A stretch of 64,000 nucleotides of DNA from Crambe crambe (GCA_963924555.1 OZ004587.1:4836001-4900000); one strand, 5' to 3'; numbered from the stretch's first letter, positions 10,920 to 20,844 are shown. Translations and numbers: made by a program. The notes: generated by a model from the letters alone, not told the origin.

Positions 10920-11978
10920 CAGTCTACACTAAGACCACGGTATGGTAGTGATTGTGGAATGTACTATTAACAGCAATCAACAAGCATGAATATCATTACT
11001 AATAATTCACACGTTAGATTATTGTATCACATATGCGAACAAGCCAAAGTACAGCAGAGATGTCTGAAGCCTCTGAGGGTTCCAGCTATCTTCATATTCT
11101 GAATCATCCTGCTCCTGAAGTTCTGTGGTATCATCTCACTTGATTAGGTCATTGCAATCGAACCTTTATTCATGTTTGCGGTCGCCAAAATATTTCCCAA
11201 CACCCACGCAACTTGACCAAAGTTCACCTAATGTTTCATTATATATTGGTTTTCTCATGTCTATATTTTCATCGGGTAATGGTCTACTGGTTGAAAAAGG
11301 TCATTTAGACTTAGGTCAGGCCTCCAATTAGCCTGTGGAGCCAGTTTCTTCGTGCAACGACCCTTGGCTCCTACTTGTGCAGTCTACTGAAATCGAGGTG
11401 GTCGATAGAGTCTCTTCAATAGAACAGGCTATATTTTACCTAGCGTTTGATTAGTAAAGGTGAAAACTGTGTGCTTAGTAGAGTTAATGTGAAAGTAACT
11501 ATTGATAAGTCCTAGTTAGCTAGAGTAGTCTGTGTGGTCCACAATATCTAGTTCAAAGACGACCGATTTAGCCATTTTTTGATGCCATCTATCCTGGACT
11601 CTCAAGGAACCAGTGGTTTGAATATCTGATATTGTGTTCAAGAACCTTCCTACTATCACCTGTCAAGAGATGGAGCCCTGGCTACAGTTGGCTCCTTGCT
11701 GTGCAGTCAACTGAAGTCATCGAGTACAGGAATTGTGACCTGTATATCCGAGATCTCTCCTGCCCTCAAGTTGGCACTAGACTAGATTGATTTATTGTAA
11801 AAGAAACTTTGTTTATTACTCTCTATGGTTGATAAATTATATGAACTCTAACGATCTATAACTGTCAAAAATATCAAAATACAAATTGCCTCAGTTTTGC
11901 CTCCATTTTCCCGCCTTGTAGCCTGCTGCATCTCAACCGGAAGTGGTCAGCCCAATACCGTGGTCTTAGCGTAGACTG
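10920..11978. mobile_element. Nested non-autonomous TIR element in copy A (1059 bp)
   Basis: The ends are inverted repeats CAGTCTACACTAAGACCACG (left) and its near-perfect complement ending GCGTAGACTG (right), one mismatch in about 24. The flanks duplicate AAGT (10916-10919 and 11979-11982). Copy B (about 31286) shows the empty site with a single AAGT. The interior has no transposase, so it needs a helper. The superfamily is not assigned; a 4-bp duplication argues against hAT and mariner. Confidence 0.88.
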
Positions 11979-12003
11979 AAGTTAAAGGATATTTGAATTA
12001 TAG

Positions 12004-13474
12004 CTAACCATATAGGGATGGGAACTCGTATAGCTCATTCGGCACTCCATTGGGACACTCTGAAAGGCGATTTTTACGAATCAAGTGTGAATTCCAGGTT
12101 TCAATAAATTCAGCTAGATCCTTTTTCAATGGTACAAGTACAACATATGCCAGGCAACTCCTATTACAACAGCAATATAATAATTTCTGACATAATATAT
12201 ATATATTATATACCTGTGAAAGTCATTAGTTGAAACAAAGTCTCCACAGTGGGCTAGGGTCTGAAAATTTTATTATTGGTAGCAATTATCTTAGCAACAA
12301 TTTATACCTTAAAAAAATCAATCCACCAGTGTGTTTTGTGCCTTCTAAGCTGAGACCACCATGCCTTGATTCTCTGTAAATGGGTTATAGTAGTAGTTCA
12401 AATGAAATAGTTTCATGTACTTTTTGAACACCTACAATATTTGATTTGGATGGTCCATAGATAAAGCTTTTTTCATTAGCCATCCCATCGGTATGATAAA
12501 AACGAAAGGCAATTTGTATAGCTGCAATTGTTGGATTTTCTGTGCCATAATCGCCTCTTATAACTGATGGACATCCTATTATGATGCACACCGTAAACTG
12601 GCTAGCTAGCATGCTGCAACAGTTACCTCCCACTTGCTCCACATTTTCCAAGTAATATCTAGCTATTACTCTTGGATTACTATTAGATGGGGCTAGCTTC
12701 AGCCAAATGATTTTCCTAGAAAAACTGAAGGAACATTATGATAATTTGCCTTGCACACAAATTTGCATACCCATCAATACAGCCATGAAGAGTGAAGCCA
12801 AATGGGGTCATTTTGTCATATCCATCGATATGCCAGATAAAATTTGGTCCCTATAATAATATTATGATAATAGCTATAGCTATTCCTAGTTTTAACACCG
12901 TTTGTACCTTATTTCTGTAAATTCTTCTCTTTAGTGTCTTTTTTCGCCTTCGTTCGGAACCACAGGGATCTTCCTCTTTCATGATTTTCATCACAGTATC
13001 TCTGTTATTGTTGAAATAGCATTCCATCTTTAAGTGAAATTTAATTACCTTCTGACCAGGAGATGATACTTGAGTCTGAGAATCTGCCACATGGCTCGAT
13101 AGCCTCTAAACTGGTTAGATGAGGCCAATTCAACCTACAGTTTTAAGTCATAGCTACATGTAAAGACGCCAGTTTATGATCATGTAATTGTTCCTTACCC
13201 TGATGATGGACCTGACTTGGTGTTCAGGTGGATCAGGCCAACGCCTGGATAACCCAAGACGATTAAACTGGTTTTTCAGCCATCTCAAACTAGACACCAA
13301 ACAGTCATTGTCAATACACAATCTGTTAGCTAGCAGTTTAATAACTTGATACCTTCTCTTCATGTGATACTTCAAGTACAAAATGGCTAATAACCTCTTG
13401 TACGGTCTCCACGAATAGAATAACTCTATAAGTATGTCTAGAAAGATATCCAAATCACGGCTATCTTCAACCAT
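12004..13474 (-). CDS. Integrase-type DDE transposase of copy A, catalytic Glu changed to Lys
   Basis: Nine exons join in frame: 13199-13474, 13049-13110, 12908-13001, 12771-12850, 12627-12715, 12436-12575, 12308-12373, 12214-12260 and 12004-12160 (TAG), about 336 codons. Motifs in order are [29 protein letters not shown] (first Asp), [14 protein letters not shown] (second Asp), then RIKAWW where copy B has RIEAWW (third acidic residue), WWIDFFK, and [12 protein letters not shown]. This is a retroviral-integrase-like (rve) fold transposase. The Glu codon GAG is AAG at 12365-12367, so this copy's enzyme is expected to be inactive. The start at 13474 is the first ATG of the open frame; an upstream exon is possible. 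Confidence 0.85.
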
Positions 13475-13582
13475 AAATAAGACTTACCATCCATAGTTAG
13501 TTGTCTTACACACATACGCGCGCGCGTACATTATCGGTCGCACGCGCGGTAGATCCTTTACCAACTTTCAAAAAAATCATTT

Positions 13583-13848
13583 TGCAAGGCGGAAAAACTT
13601 GCGGAGACTTGCGGGCTCTTCCGGAGACTTGCGGATACTTGCGGATACTTGCGGAGCCTTGCGGAGACTTCGCGGAGCTTTGCGGAGACTTGCGGAGACT
13701 TTGCGGAGCCTTGCGGAGCTTTGCGGAGACTTCGCGGAGCCTTGCGGAGCTTTGCGGAGCCTTGCGGAGACTTGCGGAGACTTGCGGAGACTTGCGCCAA
13801 AATTAATTTGTTTGCGGATGATGTAAATTGCACTTCTCGGCTTCCATA
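13583..13848 (-). repeat. Right end of copy A: inverted 10-bp array plus TIR
   Basis: About 20 units of GGAGACTTGC and 11-bp variants (GGAGACTTCGC, GGAGCTTTGC) run from about 13587 to 13795, followed by the 45-bp TIR ending CTTCCATA. They are the reverse complement of the left end, so the two ends could pair over roughly 200 bases. Confidence 0.9.
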
Positions 13849-13854
13849 CTTTTT

Positions 13855-13971
13855 TGATAGTCTGCAGTGTTGATTCACTGAGGTTCAATTCCAGTCCTAA
13901 GTCATACCACTCAGTCTTAGCATCCCAAATAACATTGCACACTTTTGACAGGTTTGCTGGAACCATCTCAA
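13855..13971 (-). pseudogene. Gene A exon 3, first half of the Death domain
   Basis: The exon starts after acceptor TTATAG at 13971 and encodes MVPANLSKVCNVIWDA through STLQTIKK, the first helices of the Death domain. It is then cut by the transposon. The continuation is at 6581-6751. The exon entry is phase 1, matching the 2A exon's exit. Confidence 0.88.
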
Positions 13972-14938
13972 CTATAAGCAGTAAACATTATTATTATCAT
14001 TTTTCTGCTTGATATGTAGACTTCACTTAGCATTATGATTTGATGAATCACCGTGTACCCTATGGTCAGGCTTCACAGAGGGGCTAAGGGTGTTCATTTT
14101 TATTTTTTTCAACAGGCAGCAATGAATCTTAATATCTGAAGAAATTGCTAAATATGGAGCGACCACTAAACGTACATCAAGGATTTCTTGAGTCTATGGA
14201 GCATCTCAATGAATAGTTGATAACTGAAATCCATTATCTGCACAGCTCAGTTCATATTACAATACTTTCCACCAAAATTCTCATGTGATAATTTCTAGGT
14301 ACTATGAAGCACCAACTAGCTAAAGCCCAGAGAAGAGCAACAAGGTACTGAAGGTAGCTTAATTAGCTCATATTTCCAAGGATATAAACTGGAAAGTCTA
14401 CCATGACTTGGCACAAAGCTTTCATGGCTCAATAGCCTTTCTACTTCTAAGGTCTGGTTTAGTCCAAGGACCCCCTTCAGTGTCGCTTACTGCCTGGTTT
14501 TCCCAGAGCGAGTCACATACAATTTGTGTGTAGATTCAACCACTTCTCTCACCCTATCATTCTATGCAATTTGAACTAGCTAATAATCATGACGGTCAAC
14601 TAGCCTCAGTCCCAGGCACTCCTTTGGGACCCGTCTAAAAGAGAGCCTGGTAACAGTTGGCCAGAGAATTCTGAGGCTTCCATACGTATATTCCTCTTAC
14701 ACTCAATAAATGGATGTTTATTCACCAAACAATAAAAGACAGTCTTTTGGAGCATAAGTAAGCAAAATTAATGGTATGGAAAAACTGGACAAAAACAATA
14801 AAGAAAAGGAGAAGGAATCTCAACTTTCAGGTTATTGCCTGTATAGCTATACTACACGTATGAACAAACAATTGATACCAGGTTCTATTTTTTCAATAGA
14901 GCCTGGGGACGAGATTAGGACTTATATACAGTACTTAC
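13972..14938. other. Intron 2 of gene A
   Basis: This lies between the 2A exon and the Death exon. No coding sequence or clear repeat is recognised in it. In gene B the same intron is only about 70 bp, so this one has expanded. Confidence 0.55.
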
Positions 14939-15079
14939 ACTCCGGACCAGGGTTGACTTCTATGTCTCCTGAACAATGGAGTATACAGGCCACAATACTG
15001 ACAGAGAAGGCCACGAACACAAACAATCCCAATCCTTTCATTATCCTCTGTTTACTACAGCCTTTACTAGCTGAACTAC
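14939..15079 (-). CDS. Gene A exon 2: hydrophobic leader with 2A-like motif
   Basis: A 141-nt phase 1-1 exon (acceptor CCCCAG, donor GAGT/GTAAGT). It encodes a basic stretch (CSKQRIMK), a hydrophobic run of about 20 residues (GLGLFVFVAFSVSIVAC) and then HCSGDIEVNPGP, which fits the 2A consensus D(V/I)ExNPG/P. 2A peptides make the ribosome skip the Gly-Pro bond; in some sea-urchin and sponge proteins such leaders are reported to double as signal sequences. Here it would separate a short N-terminal leader from the Death-Ig-NACHT part. Confidence 0.85.
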
Positions 15080-15224
15080 CTGGGGGAGAAGAAATCGATA
15101 AGAAAGGAAGCAAACAAACAAAATTACAGTACATAATAAAATAAAGATCATCTCCACCAAAGAGTTGCTCAGAAGTATTATCTTATTTATTGAGGCAAAA
15201 CACTAAATTAATAATAATAACATA

Positions 15225-15330
15225 CTAAGATCCCGTTGCTATGTGGTTGCTATGTGCATTAAATCAGCAAGTGTGCACTAATTCTGTAGGAATGCACTAA
15301 TTTTGTAGGAGTGCACTAATTTTTTGCATC
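15225..15330. repeat. Short tandem repeat, GTAGGAATGCACTAATTTT type
   Basis: About three copies of an 18-bp unit containing GCACTAATT and TGTAGGA, lying in intron 1 of gene A. No function is apparent. Confidence 0.6.
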
Positions 15331-15389
15331 CCCAGGCTATGCTGAATGCTGTAAGACAGCGAAGAAGTTGTTGAAGTTCTGCCTTTTAT

Positions 15390-15545
15390 GCTGGCTACTA
15401 TACTCTCTGAAAAGCTTGTTTGGTTTGAAACGTTATGAATATCATGTCATTATAAACGTGCAACGTGGTCAATGAATAATATTAAAATTCCACGTTACCC
15501 AACAAGCTTTTCTGAGAGTAGCTAGTATAAAAGAAGGAACATTCT
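15390..15545. repeat. Foldback sequence around AAGCTTGTT
   Basis: Inverted arms: ACTATACTCTCTGAAAAGCT (about 15398) and AGCTTTTCTGAGAGTAGCTA (about 15507), separated by about 90 bp. It resembles a small foldback or MITE within intron 1 of gene A. Confidence 0.6.
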
Positions 15546-15640
15546 AGCTGGTCTACAGCAAGCTGGTGTTTCATACGCCGCCTTCTTTGATCTTCGGACT
15601 GGGCAGGGACAAAATACTTGTACCCTTCGTGCTCGGGGAG

Positions 15641-15785
15641 CAGGGGCGGCTCCATAGGGGGGGCACCCAACTGGAGGGTCCCAACACATCCTAAATGTCT
15701 CTATTGTATGTGATGTAGCTTATCTTCGAAATCTCGCCCCCCCCCCCCCCCCCCCCCCAACGGCAAACTCATAGAGCCTCTCCTG
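15641..15785. mobile_element. Small hAT-like MITE with 5-bp target duplication
   Basis: The ends are CAGGGGCGGCTCCATA and the imperfect complement TATAGAGCCTCTCCTG? style inverted end (right end reads CATAGAGCCTCTCCTG). GGGAG flanks it on both sides (15636-15640 and 15786-15790). It contains a run of about 22 C residues (15737-15758). CAGGGGCG-type ends are typical of hAT non-autonomous elements; the 5-bp duplication fits hAT5-like elements rather than classic 8-bp hAT. Confidence 0.65.
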
Positions 15786-15973
15786 GGGAGTATCCCCGAT
15801 TTATAGATAGCTATAGCAGGAGCATCAGCAGGTACGTGGACTATTCTTGCCGCCATTTCACAACTCAAGAAAGAAGTGGAGACACGACAATTAGCTAGCT
15901 ATAGCAAACCAAACAGTACTGATGTTTGTAACTATGGACTACAGTAGCTACGCGCATGCGCAATGGGATCTAA

Positions 15974-16096
15974 AATAGATAAAGCATGCGCACTCGGTTT
16001 CTGGTTGATTTAGTGCACCATCCCTCGGGCCTGCGGCCCTCGGGCTACGGTGCACTAAATCAACCAGAAACCTCGCGCACATGCTTTATCTATTAC
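15974..16096. repeat. GC-centred palindromic MITE
   Basis: Two arms of about 46 bp (ATAGATAAAGCATG... GGTTGATTTAGTGCACC and its complement) flank a GC-rich core with CCCTCGGGCCTGCGGCCC. It is a compact foldback element in intron 1 of gene A. The arms differ at a few positions. Confidence 0.75.
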
Positions 16097-16246
16097 ATAA
16101 CACCTTTATAAATACACACTTATTTCCATGGTAACAGGTCTAATGGGTGGAATCAGTTAGTAAACAAGTTAATGAATAACATTGAAAACTATAAATTTTG
16201 TAATCAGCAACTCACTATAGCTTCATGCATTGTAAATACCTAACTA

Positions 16247-16417
16247 CAGTGGAACCTCTGAGTAAAGAACTTTATCAGCCACTTTGTCCTTTGTAAAGAG
16301 GTGATCCTTTTCTCAGAGGTTAATAATGTACTACTTAGCTAATGCTATAGGAAAGGGGACCAGTCCTTTGTTGGGAGGTTGTCCTTTCTTGCAGGGTCCT
16401 TTATCAGAGGTTCCACT
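16247..16417. mobile_element. MITE with Tigger/mariner-like ends
   Basis: The ends are CAGTGGAACCTCTGA and TCAGAGGTTCCACT, preceded by TA on the left. The interior has repeated TCCTTTGT and AGAGG words. Related copies are at 21288-21442 and 49831-49985, and a weaker one near 58715-58862. Such ends are typical of pogo/Tigger-type non-autonomous elements; the window holds a pogo/Tigger transposase but with different ends. Confidence 0.6.
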
Positions 16418-16559
16418 ACAGATAGTTATTCTTGCTATAAATTTTCTGAGGTTTGATAAAATCTTTCTAATGATGAAAAGTCATACTTCTTTATATTAAA
16501 AGGTATAGACTGTACAGATAAACTAACTGCTCATATCACATAAAAGAGATTGCACCAAC

Positions 16560-16680
16560 CTATTTGTGACATTTCTAGAGTGTGGTTTGGGGAGATGCTG
16601 CAACATTTGATTGAAGCACGAGAACGGGCAGCATTGTTCAGGCCCACGCTGGCCCTCCACTGCTCCATACTGACAGGCAT
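16560..16680 (-). CDS. Gene A exon 1 (start exon)
   Basis: The ATG at 16678-16680 begins MPVSMEQWRASVG, and the exon ends at donor ATAG/GTTGGT after 40 codons plus one base (phase 1), which fits the 2A exon's entry. It matches gene B exon 1 (41776-41905) residue by residue in the first half (MEQWRASVG, NNAARSRA). The stretch would precede the hydrophobic leader and 2A motif. Confidence 0.75.
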
Positions 16681-17020
16681 GGCTAAAGAGTCAAGAGGTT
16701 AAACTTGACAGCCTGTGTAAGAAAATAAGGCCAGAGCTCATGAATTCACCATTCACAAGTGAAAATAGCTGGTTTATGACTGGTTCAACATGCATCTATT
16801 CTTCCCACATCACTAACACCACACAAAGTCTCATAGGAAAGCTGAAGCCGTTGTTTTAATATATATCGAGGCAATATCTCATCATACTTCTTTTAGCTAT
16901 CTAGTTGTAGGAAACTCACGCTGTCTCGCTCGGGGAAAGATTCCGCTGAAATACGTACCGTACTAGTCACTCGCTAGATAAATAATAATCTAGCTCCTGC
17001 TAAAAATCAGTATAGGTTGC

Positions 17021-17060
17021 TACATGTGTGGGAGGAGCTCGTATTATGGGCGTGGTGATA
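17021..17060 (-). promoter_or_regulatory. Conserved upstream block of gene A
   Basis: The block TACATGTGTGGGAGGAGCTC plus a following GGGCGTGGTG is also present upstream of gene B (42173-42210), about 270-340 bp before each start codon, while surrounding sequence is less similar. The GGGCGTGG core resembles a GC/CACC-box, a plausible promoter element. No TATA box or start site can be assigned. Confidence 0.35.
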
Positions 17061-17390
17061 CACTATTCACGCATGCGCTTATGTGTGGTGAAAGGGCATC
17101 GGAATGGGTAGTCAGTACACTCACCTAGACGACTGTTAGGACACGTTTATTCTGCACACATCCAAGCTGTATCTTATTTCGGATATCTATGCACTGTGTT
17201 TGTTATTTTTAATTCATTGTGTCCTCCATTGTTGTTGTTGTTATTGTTATTGTTTGTTTCCTCCTCCCCTTGTTGGGCATCAGAAAGATTCATTCACCAC
17301 CATGCACGCACTTCATTCCAGCGAAGCGATAAACTCAACTCTAGGCAGCAATTAAAAGGATTTTCAAAAATTGCCATAAAGGCTTTTATA
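17061..17390. other. Upstream region of gene A, no gene recognised
   Basis: A plus-strand frame at 17196-17411 has an ATG and a Leu-rich stretch made of repeated GTT units, giving a signal-peptide-like look. Part of the sequence (GATAAACTCAACTCTAGGCA) recurs upstream of gene B at about 42362. No homologue is recognised, so it is left uncalled. Confidence 0.4.
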
Positions 17391-18521
17391 CTCTCAAATA
17401 GTTACTATTGATTGACTATTTAACACCTACTATCATCTACTTGTGATTTAGACATGTGGCCATCTTCAGTAAGTTAATACATAGTTATGTAATAGCTACA
17501 CTCTCTTTCTCTTCATGAGGGCTGATCCCCCAGTGGTGAACTGGTGATCGATGTCTGAGGCTTGAGGCTTGGGACTGGATGGGAAGAGTCATGAGCCAGT
17601 AATGGGACTGATATAGTGATGGTATAGCTATAAGTGGTGGCGATGGAGGGATCACTGACACTTCAGTACTCACAGCTTACCCTAAACATCAGAGAAGATA
17701 TTCAAATGATAGACTCTAACTGGTAATTATTCTACTAGCTACATAGCTAACAAACCATGTTACATAAAGATGTATGACAATTAAACATGAACACCAAAGG
17801 CAAGGTATGCTCGTGGATTGGCAAATAAAACATTTTGTACCCTATGCCAAATAGTTACGTACTATTGATTGACTATTTAACACCTACTAGCTATCACCTA
17901 CTTGTGATTTAGACACGTGGCCATTTCCTTCAGTAAGTTAATACATAGCTAATGGCTACACTCTCTTTCTCTTGTCTCTAGAGCTGGTTTTAGCAGTTAC
18001 AGCAGTCAACCCTTTAGTTCCATTTAGCTAGGAGTATTTGATGTGTTGTTGGATTGGAGAAGAGAAACCAAGTTGATAATAATGCTGAGTCAGTATTTTA
18101 AATTTTGGTATGAGCCTTTCCACGTATCATCCATACTTCACTTCTTTGATGGAAGACACTTTAAGCTGTTCCAGACTGATGATCGTGAGGGCTGATCCCC
18201 CAGTGGTGAACTGGTGATCTATGTCTGAGGCAGTGAGGCTTGAGGCTTGGGACTGGATAGGAGGAGTCATGAGCCAGTAATGGGACTGATATAATGGTAT
18301 ATAAGTGGTGGTGATGGAGGGATCACTGACACTCCAGTACTCACAGCTTACCCTAAACATCAGAAAAGATATTCAAATGATAGACTCTAACTGGTAATTA
18401 TTCTACTAGCTACATAGCTAACAAACCATGTTACATAAAGATGTATGACAATTAAACATGAACACCAAAGGCAAGGTATGCTCGCGGATTGGCAAATAAA
18501 ACATTTTGTACCCTATGCCAG
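17390..18521. repeat. Imperfect tandem duplication of about 0.5-0.67 kb
   Basis: Blocks at 17395-17480 and 17513-17850 recur at 17870-17970 and 18185-18521. The shared part includes a possible minus-strand exon (acceptor TTTAGG then SVSDPSI, YQSHYWLMTPPIQSQASS) in both copies, rich in Ser and Pro. The function is unknown. The duplication may have copied one exon of a gene otherwise not visible here. Confidence 0.65.
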
Positions 18522-19560
18522 GTCTGGGGAAGCTACCCAGAGGGGAAAAAAAGTAGGGTGCCACTACTAGTATTGTTCATGGCCACATGATGGGAGGGAG
18601 TGGAAAGATGTGACCCTTTCCAAGCTATTTGTCTGCCTTTATATGGACATTATTTTTATCCATGCACTTCTATTTATAAGTTACTATTGGTAATTACACC
18701 ACATGAATAGACACCAGGATGTAGCCAGGCATTCGCAACAAAATGCATGCTAGCAGTAATACAATCATTAATCAGCTAGAATAGAGTGTGGCAGTCCTAC
18801 TCTAAAACAAACCACAAAGTAGAACCCTGCCATCTATTGATTGCTCACTTGGAACACCCAATGTAGCAAGATTATGAAGGTGTCTTGATTACAATTGTCC
18901 TCTTAATTAACATTGACATTTGCAGTGGGACTAGCTACAGCTAAATGTAGCAAGTTAGGGGAAGGTCTCAGTGCAAGGGATGTAAGTTTGGGGGAGGGGC
19001 TGAATGTACATAGCATGCCTACTGGGGGGAGGGGCTACAATGCATACAAGTTAGGAGGAGGGAGTGGTACTACATAATGACCAACTTGGTTATCTGGATC
19101 TGAGTTTTGTTAACTCTCTTGCCTGTGGATTTTGAAATTTTAATGTACGTGTAGCCACCTGTTTATGTCCACTGTAGGTTGTTGTACTAGGCAAACTACT
19201 ACTTCCAGTGTGCCCACAAGGTTCCTCTACAGCAGGACTTCTACGACATCTACTGGGCGAGGGGAAGGTGGTCCTTTCTGTAGGACACCAATCCTGATTG
19301 AAATTTTAACCGCGGCAGATGCTGCATATTTTGTGCTAGCTAGCTATTTCCCATCATTTTGCACTGTGCTATACCAATTAGCCAGTCAGATAATTAATGA
19401 GAAAGTTTCACTCACCAAATTAATTCCTCTGCTGATGGCAGTGTGGACACAATGAAGGATCCCAGCATAAATTATTCTTCATTGTCTCCAAACAGTTAAT
19501 TGACAGTATCCACTCCACAAGGCAGCAATCGTGCTGCCTCCTGCTCTGGAAAAAAGTTTG
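18522..19560. other. No gene seen
   Basis: Mostly AT-rich DNA with a few GGGGGAGGGGCT words (about 18960-19035). An open plus-strand frame at 19165-19455 shows no recognisable domain or codon structure and is not called. Confidence 0.45.
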
Positions 19561-19569
19561 AAAGTGACT

Positions 19570-20100
19570 CTATACACGTACGTATGTCATATAGCTATTA
19601 CGTAATGCCTGGGAGTGGGTAAATCTTCTGAGGCTGAGTCTTTTAAGTCTCTTCTTGAACTTGACAACAAAAGGATACAAACTCTTACGTAGCTCTGTGC
19701 TCCACTGGATGAAGGAGTCTGATGGTACGGTAGACTTGTAGCTATATAATTCAACCCTAGGGCCAAACAGAGCTGGGAATTGAACATCTCCACAAAAATG
19801 AGTCATTCTTAGAATAAATGAATTTATCTGTTAATTCTCTCTCTGTTCTCCCTCGTTGTCCTAGCTATAAGGACAAGAATACATGCATGCTCAGTTCACC
19901 TAAGGTCATCACAAAAAGACATGTACATAGCTATCATGTTTGTATATAATGATGAGGGTGAAAGGTCATTGTTTACTAGTGTGGGACTTGCTTGGCTCAC
20001 CTCATTCAGGAAAAAGTGACTGATCATATAAATGTGGCCAGAATGTTTATTAGATGAGATGTCCTGTCAAAGGGAACACTCCAGATTTCTTATCAGAACT
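19570..20100 (-). repeat. Duplicated fragment related to 44634-45065
   Basis: The stretch around 19760-19805 (CCAAACAGAGCT, ATCTCCACAAAA) and that at 19980-20100 (CTTGGCTCACCTCA, GTGGCCAGAAT) recur in the same order at 44634-44690 and 44940-45065. The latter lies beside a PHD-finger-like exon. It looks like a decayed duplicate of that gene piece. Confidence 0.55.
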
Positions 20101-20734
20101 AGTAGCTAACTATAGTACATAAAGTTTAGTAAGGAATCAGCTTTTTGGCCCTGCAGAGCTAGCCCTTGCTAGCAACATTCTGTATATACTTATTCTATAG
20201 TGGTCCTGGAAATGCACAAAACTCTCTATAGTGCTCACTTGCTATATAACCTTTCCCAAGAAGGGGGTCTGTACTATAGCTACAGAGTCTAAAAGCTCAC
20301 AGCAGTTTCAAAGATCATGCATAGCCATGAATGCAAACATTCAGTGGAGGTTTGTATGTGCCCATGCATGTGTTATAAGCATACACTATCCATTTATGAC
20401 TATGCAACATAAGCCACATATATTATTATTACATGCCGCAAAAATAAATACCATCATGCAAAGTGTATAGTTTCCAATGTTGTGGCTATATGTACGTGGT
20501 TAGCTAATAGGAATTAGCTAGATACACCATAGCTAATACTAAAGCTGAAGATCACTGCAGTTACGTATATAGCTACCCTCTCAACAAATAATAGGTCAGT
20601 AGCTATAGCTGCTCTCTCAAGATAGTTCAGTAGCTTGCTAACAAGATCATTCGACCTACACCACAGGTAGTTGTATGTTATCACACTTGGCTTGGATTAG
20701 TTACTACAGCTACAATCTACCATCCTTCAACCAA

Positions 20735-20783
20735 TATCATTGAAGCTTCTCAAAAATTGTTGAGGTTCCATACTGACCGACAT
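20735..20783 (-). pseudogene. Relic resembling the start exon of the 2A-type genes
   Basis: Read on the minus strand from 20783 it begins MSVSMEPQQF, close to the MPVSMEQWR start of genes A and B, but then diverges. Similar relics lie at about 49190-49245 and 46050-46085. They may be dead start exons, or starts of a related gene family. Confidence 0.4.
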
Positions 20784-20784
20784 G

Positions 20785-20788
<4 letters not shown>

Positions 20789-20841
<53 letters not shown>
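20789..20841. repeat. (AG)n microsatellite
   Basis: About 26 uninterrupted AG dinucleotides just upstream of the start-exon relic. Confidence 0.95.

Positions 20842-20844
<3 letters not shown>

Larger units (their letters stand above)
6758..13848. mobile_element. Kinase-carrying DDE transposon, copy A (7.1 kb)
   Basis: The ends are inverted repeats TATGGAAGCCGAGAAG... and ...CTTCTCGGCTTCCATA, each followed inward by a tandem array of 10-bp units. The flanks repeat CTTTTT (6752-6757 and 13849-13854), and the intact paralogous exon in gene B gives the empty site, so it is a clean insertion. Inside are a plus-strand kinase gene (7080-10539) and a minus-strand integrase-type transposase (12004-13474), convergent. 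A second TIR element (10920-11978) is nested in it and is absent from copy B. The 6-bp duplication and TA...TA ends fit what I recall of the IS3EU superfamily; this needs a profile search. Its transposase carries Glu to Lys at the third catalytic position. Confidence 0.92.
1383..16680 (-). pseudogene. Gene A: 2A-Death-Ig-helical-NACHT-LRR receptor gene, disrupted
   Basis: Seven exons can be placed on the minus strand: 16560-16680 (start), 14939-15079 (2A), 13855-13971 plus 6581-6751 (Death, split), 6242-6523 (Ig), 6091-6189 (Pro/Ser), 5794-5817 (microexon) and 1383-4969 (helical-NACHT-LRR). Splice sites and phases join in frame, all introns in the series being phase 1. The gene is broken in two ways: a 7.1-kb transposon lies inside the Death exon, and the large exon has in-frame stops at 4107-4109, 2484-2486 and 2148-2150. 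The family (NACHT-LRR with Death domain) consists of cytosolic pattern sensors; 2A-like leaders are known on some invertebrate NLRs. Its intact paralogue is gene C. Confidence 0.8.

Noticed and set aside
12851-13090. A minus-strand frame starting MADSQTQV
   Set aside because: Its first part is read in the wrong frame; the true exon there reads RGYRAMW... and an intron of about 47 bp separates it from the [11 protein letters not shown] exon.
17196-17411. Plus-strand frame with a Leu-rich, signal-peptide-like start
   Set aside because: The Leu run comes from a GTT/TTG simple repeat, nothing after it looks like a protein, and no splice sites or homologue are visible.
19165-19455. 96-residue plus-strand frame
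   Set aside because: Low similarity to any protein type I know, no conserved copy in the duplicated segments, and no splice context.
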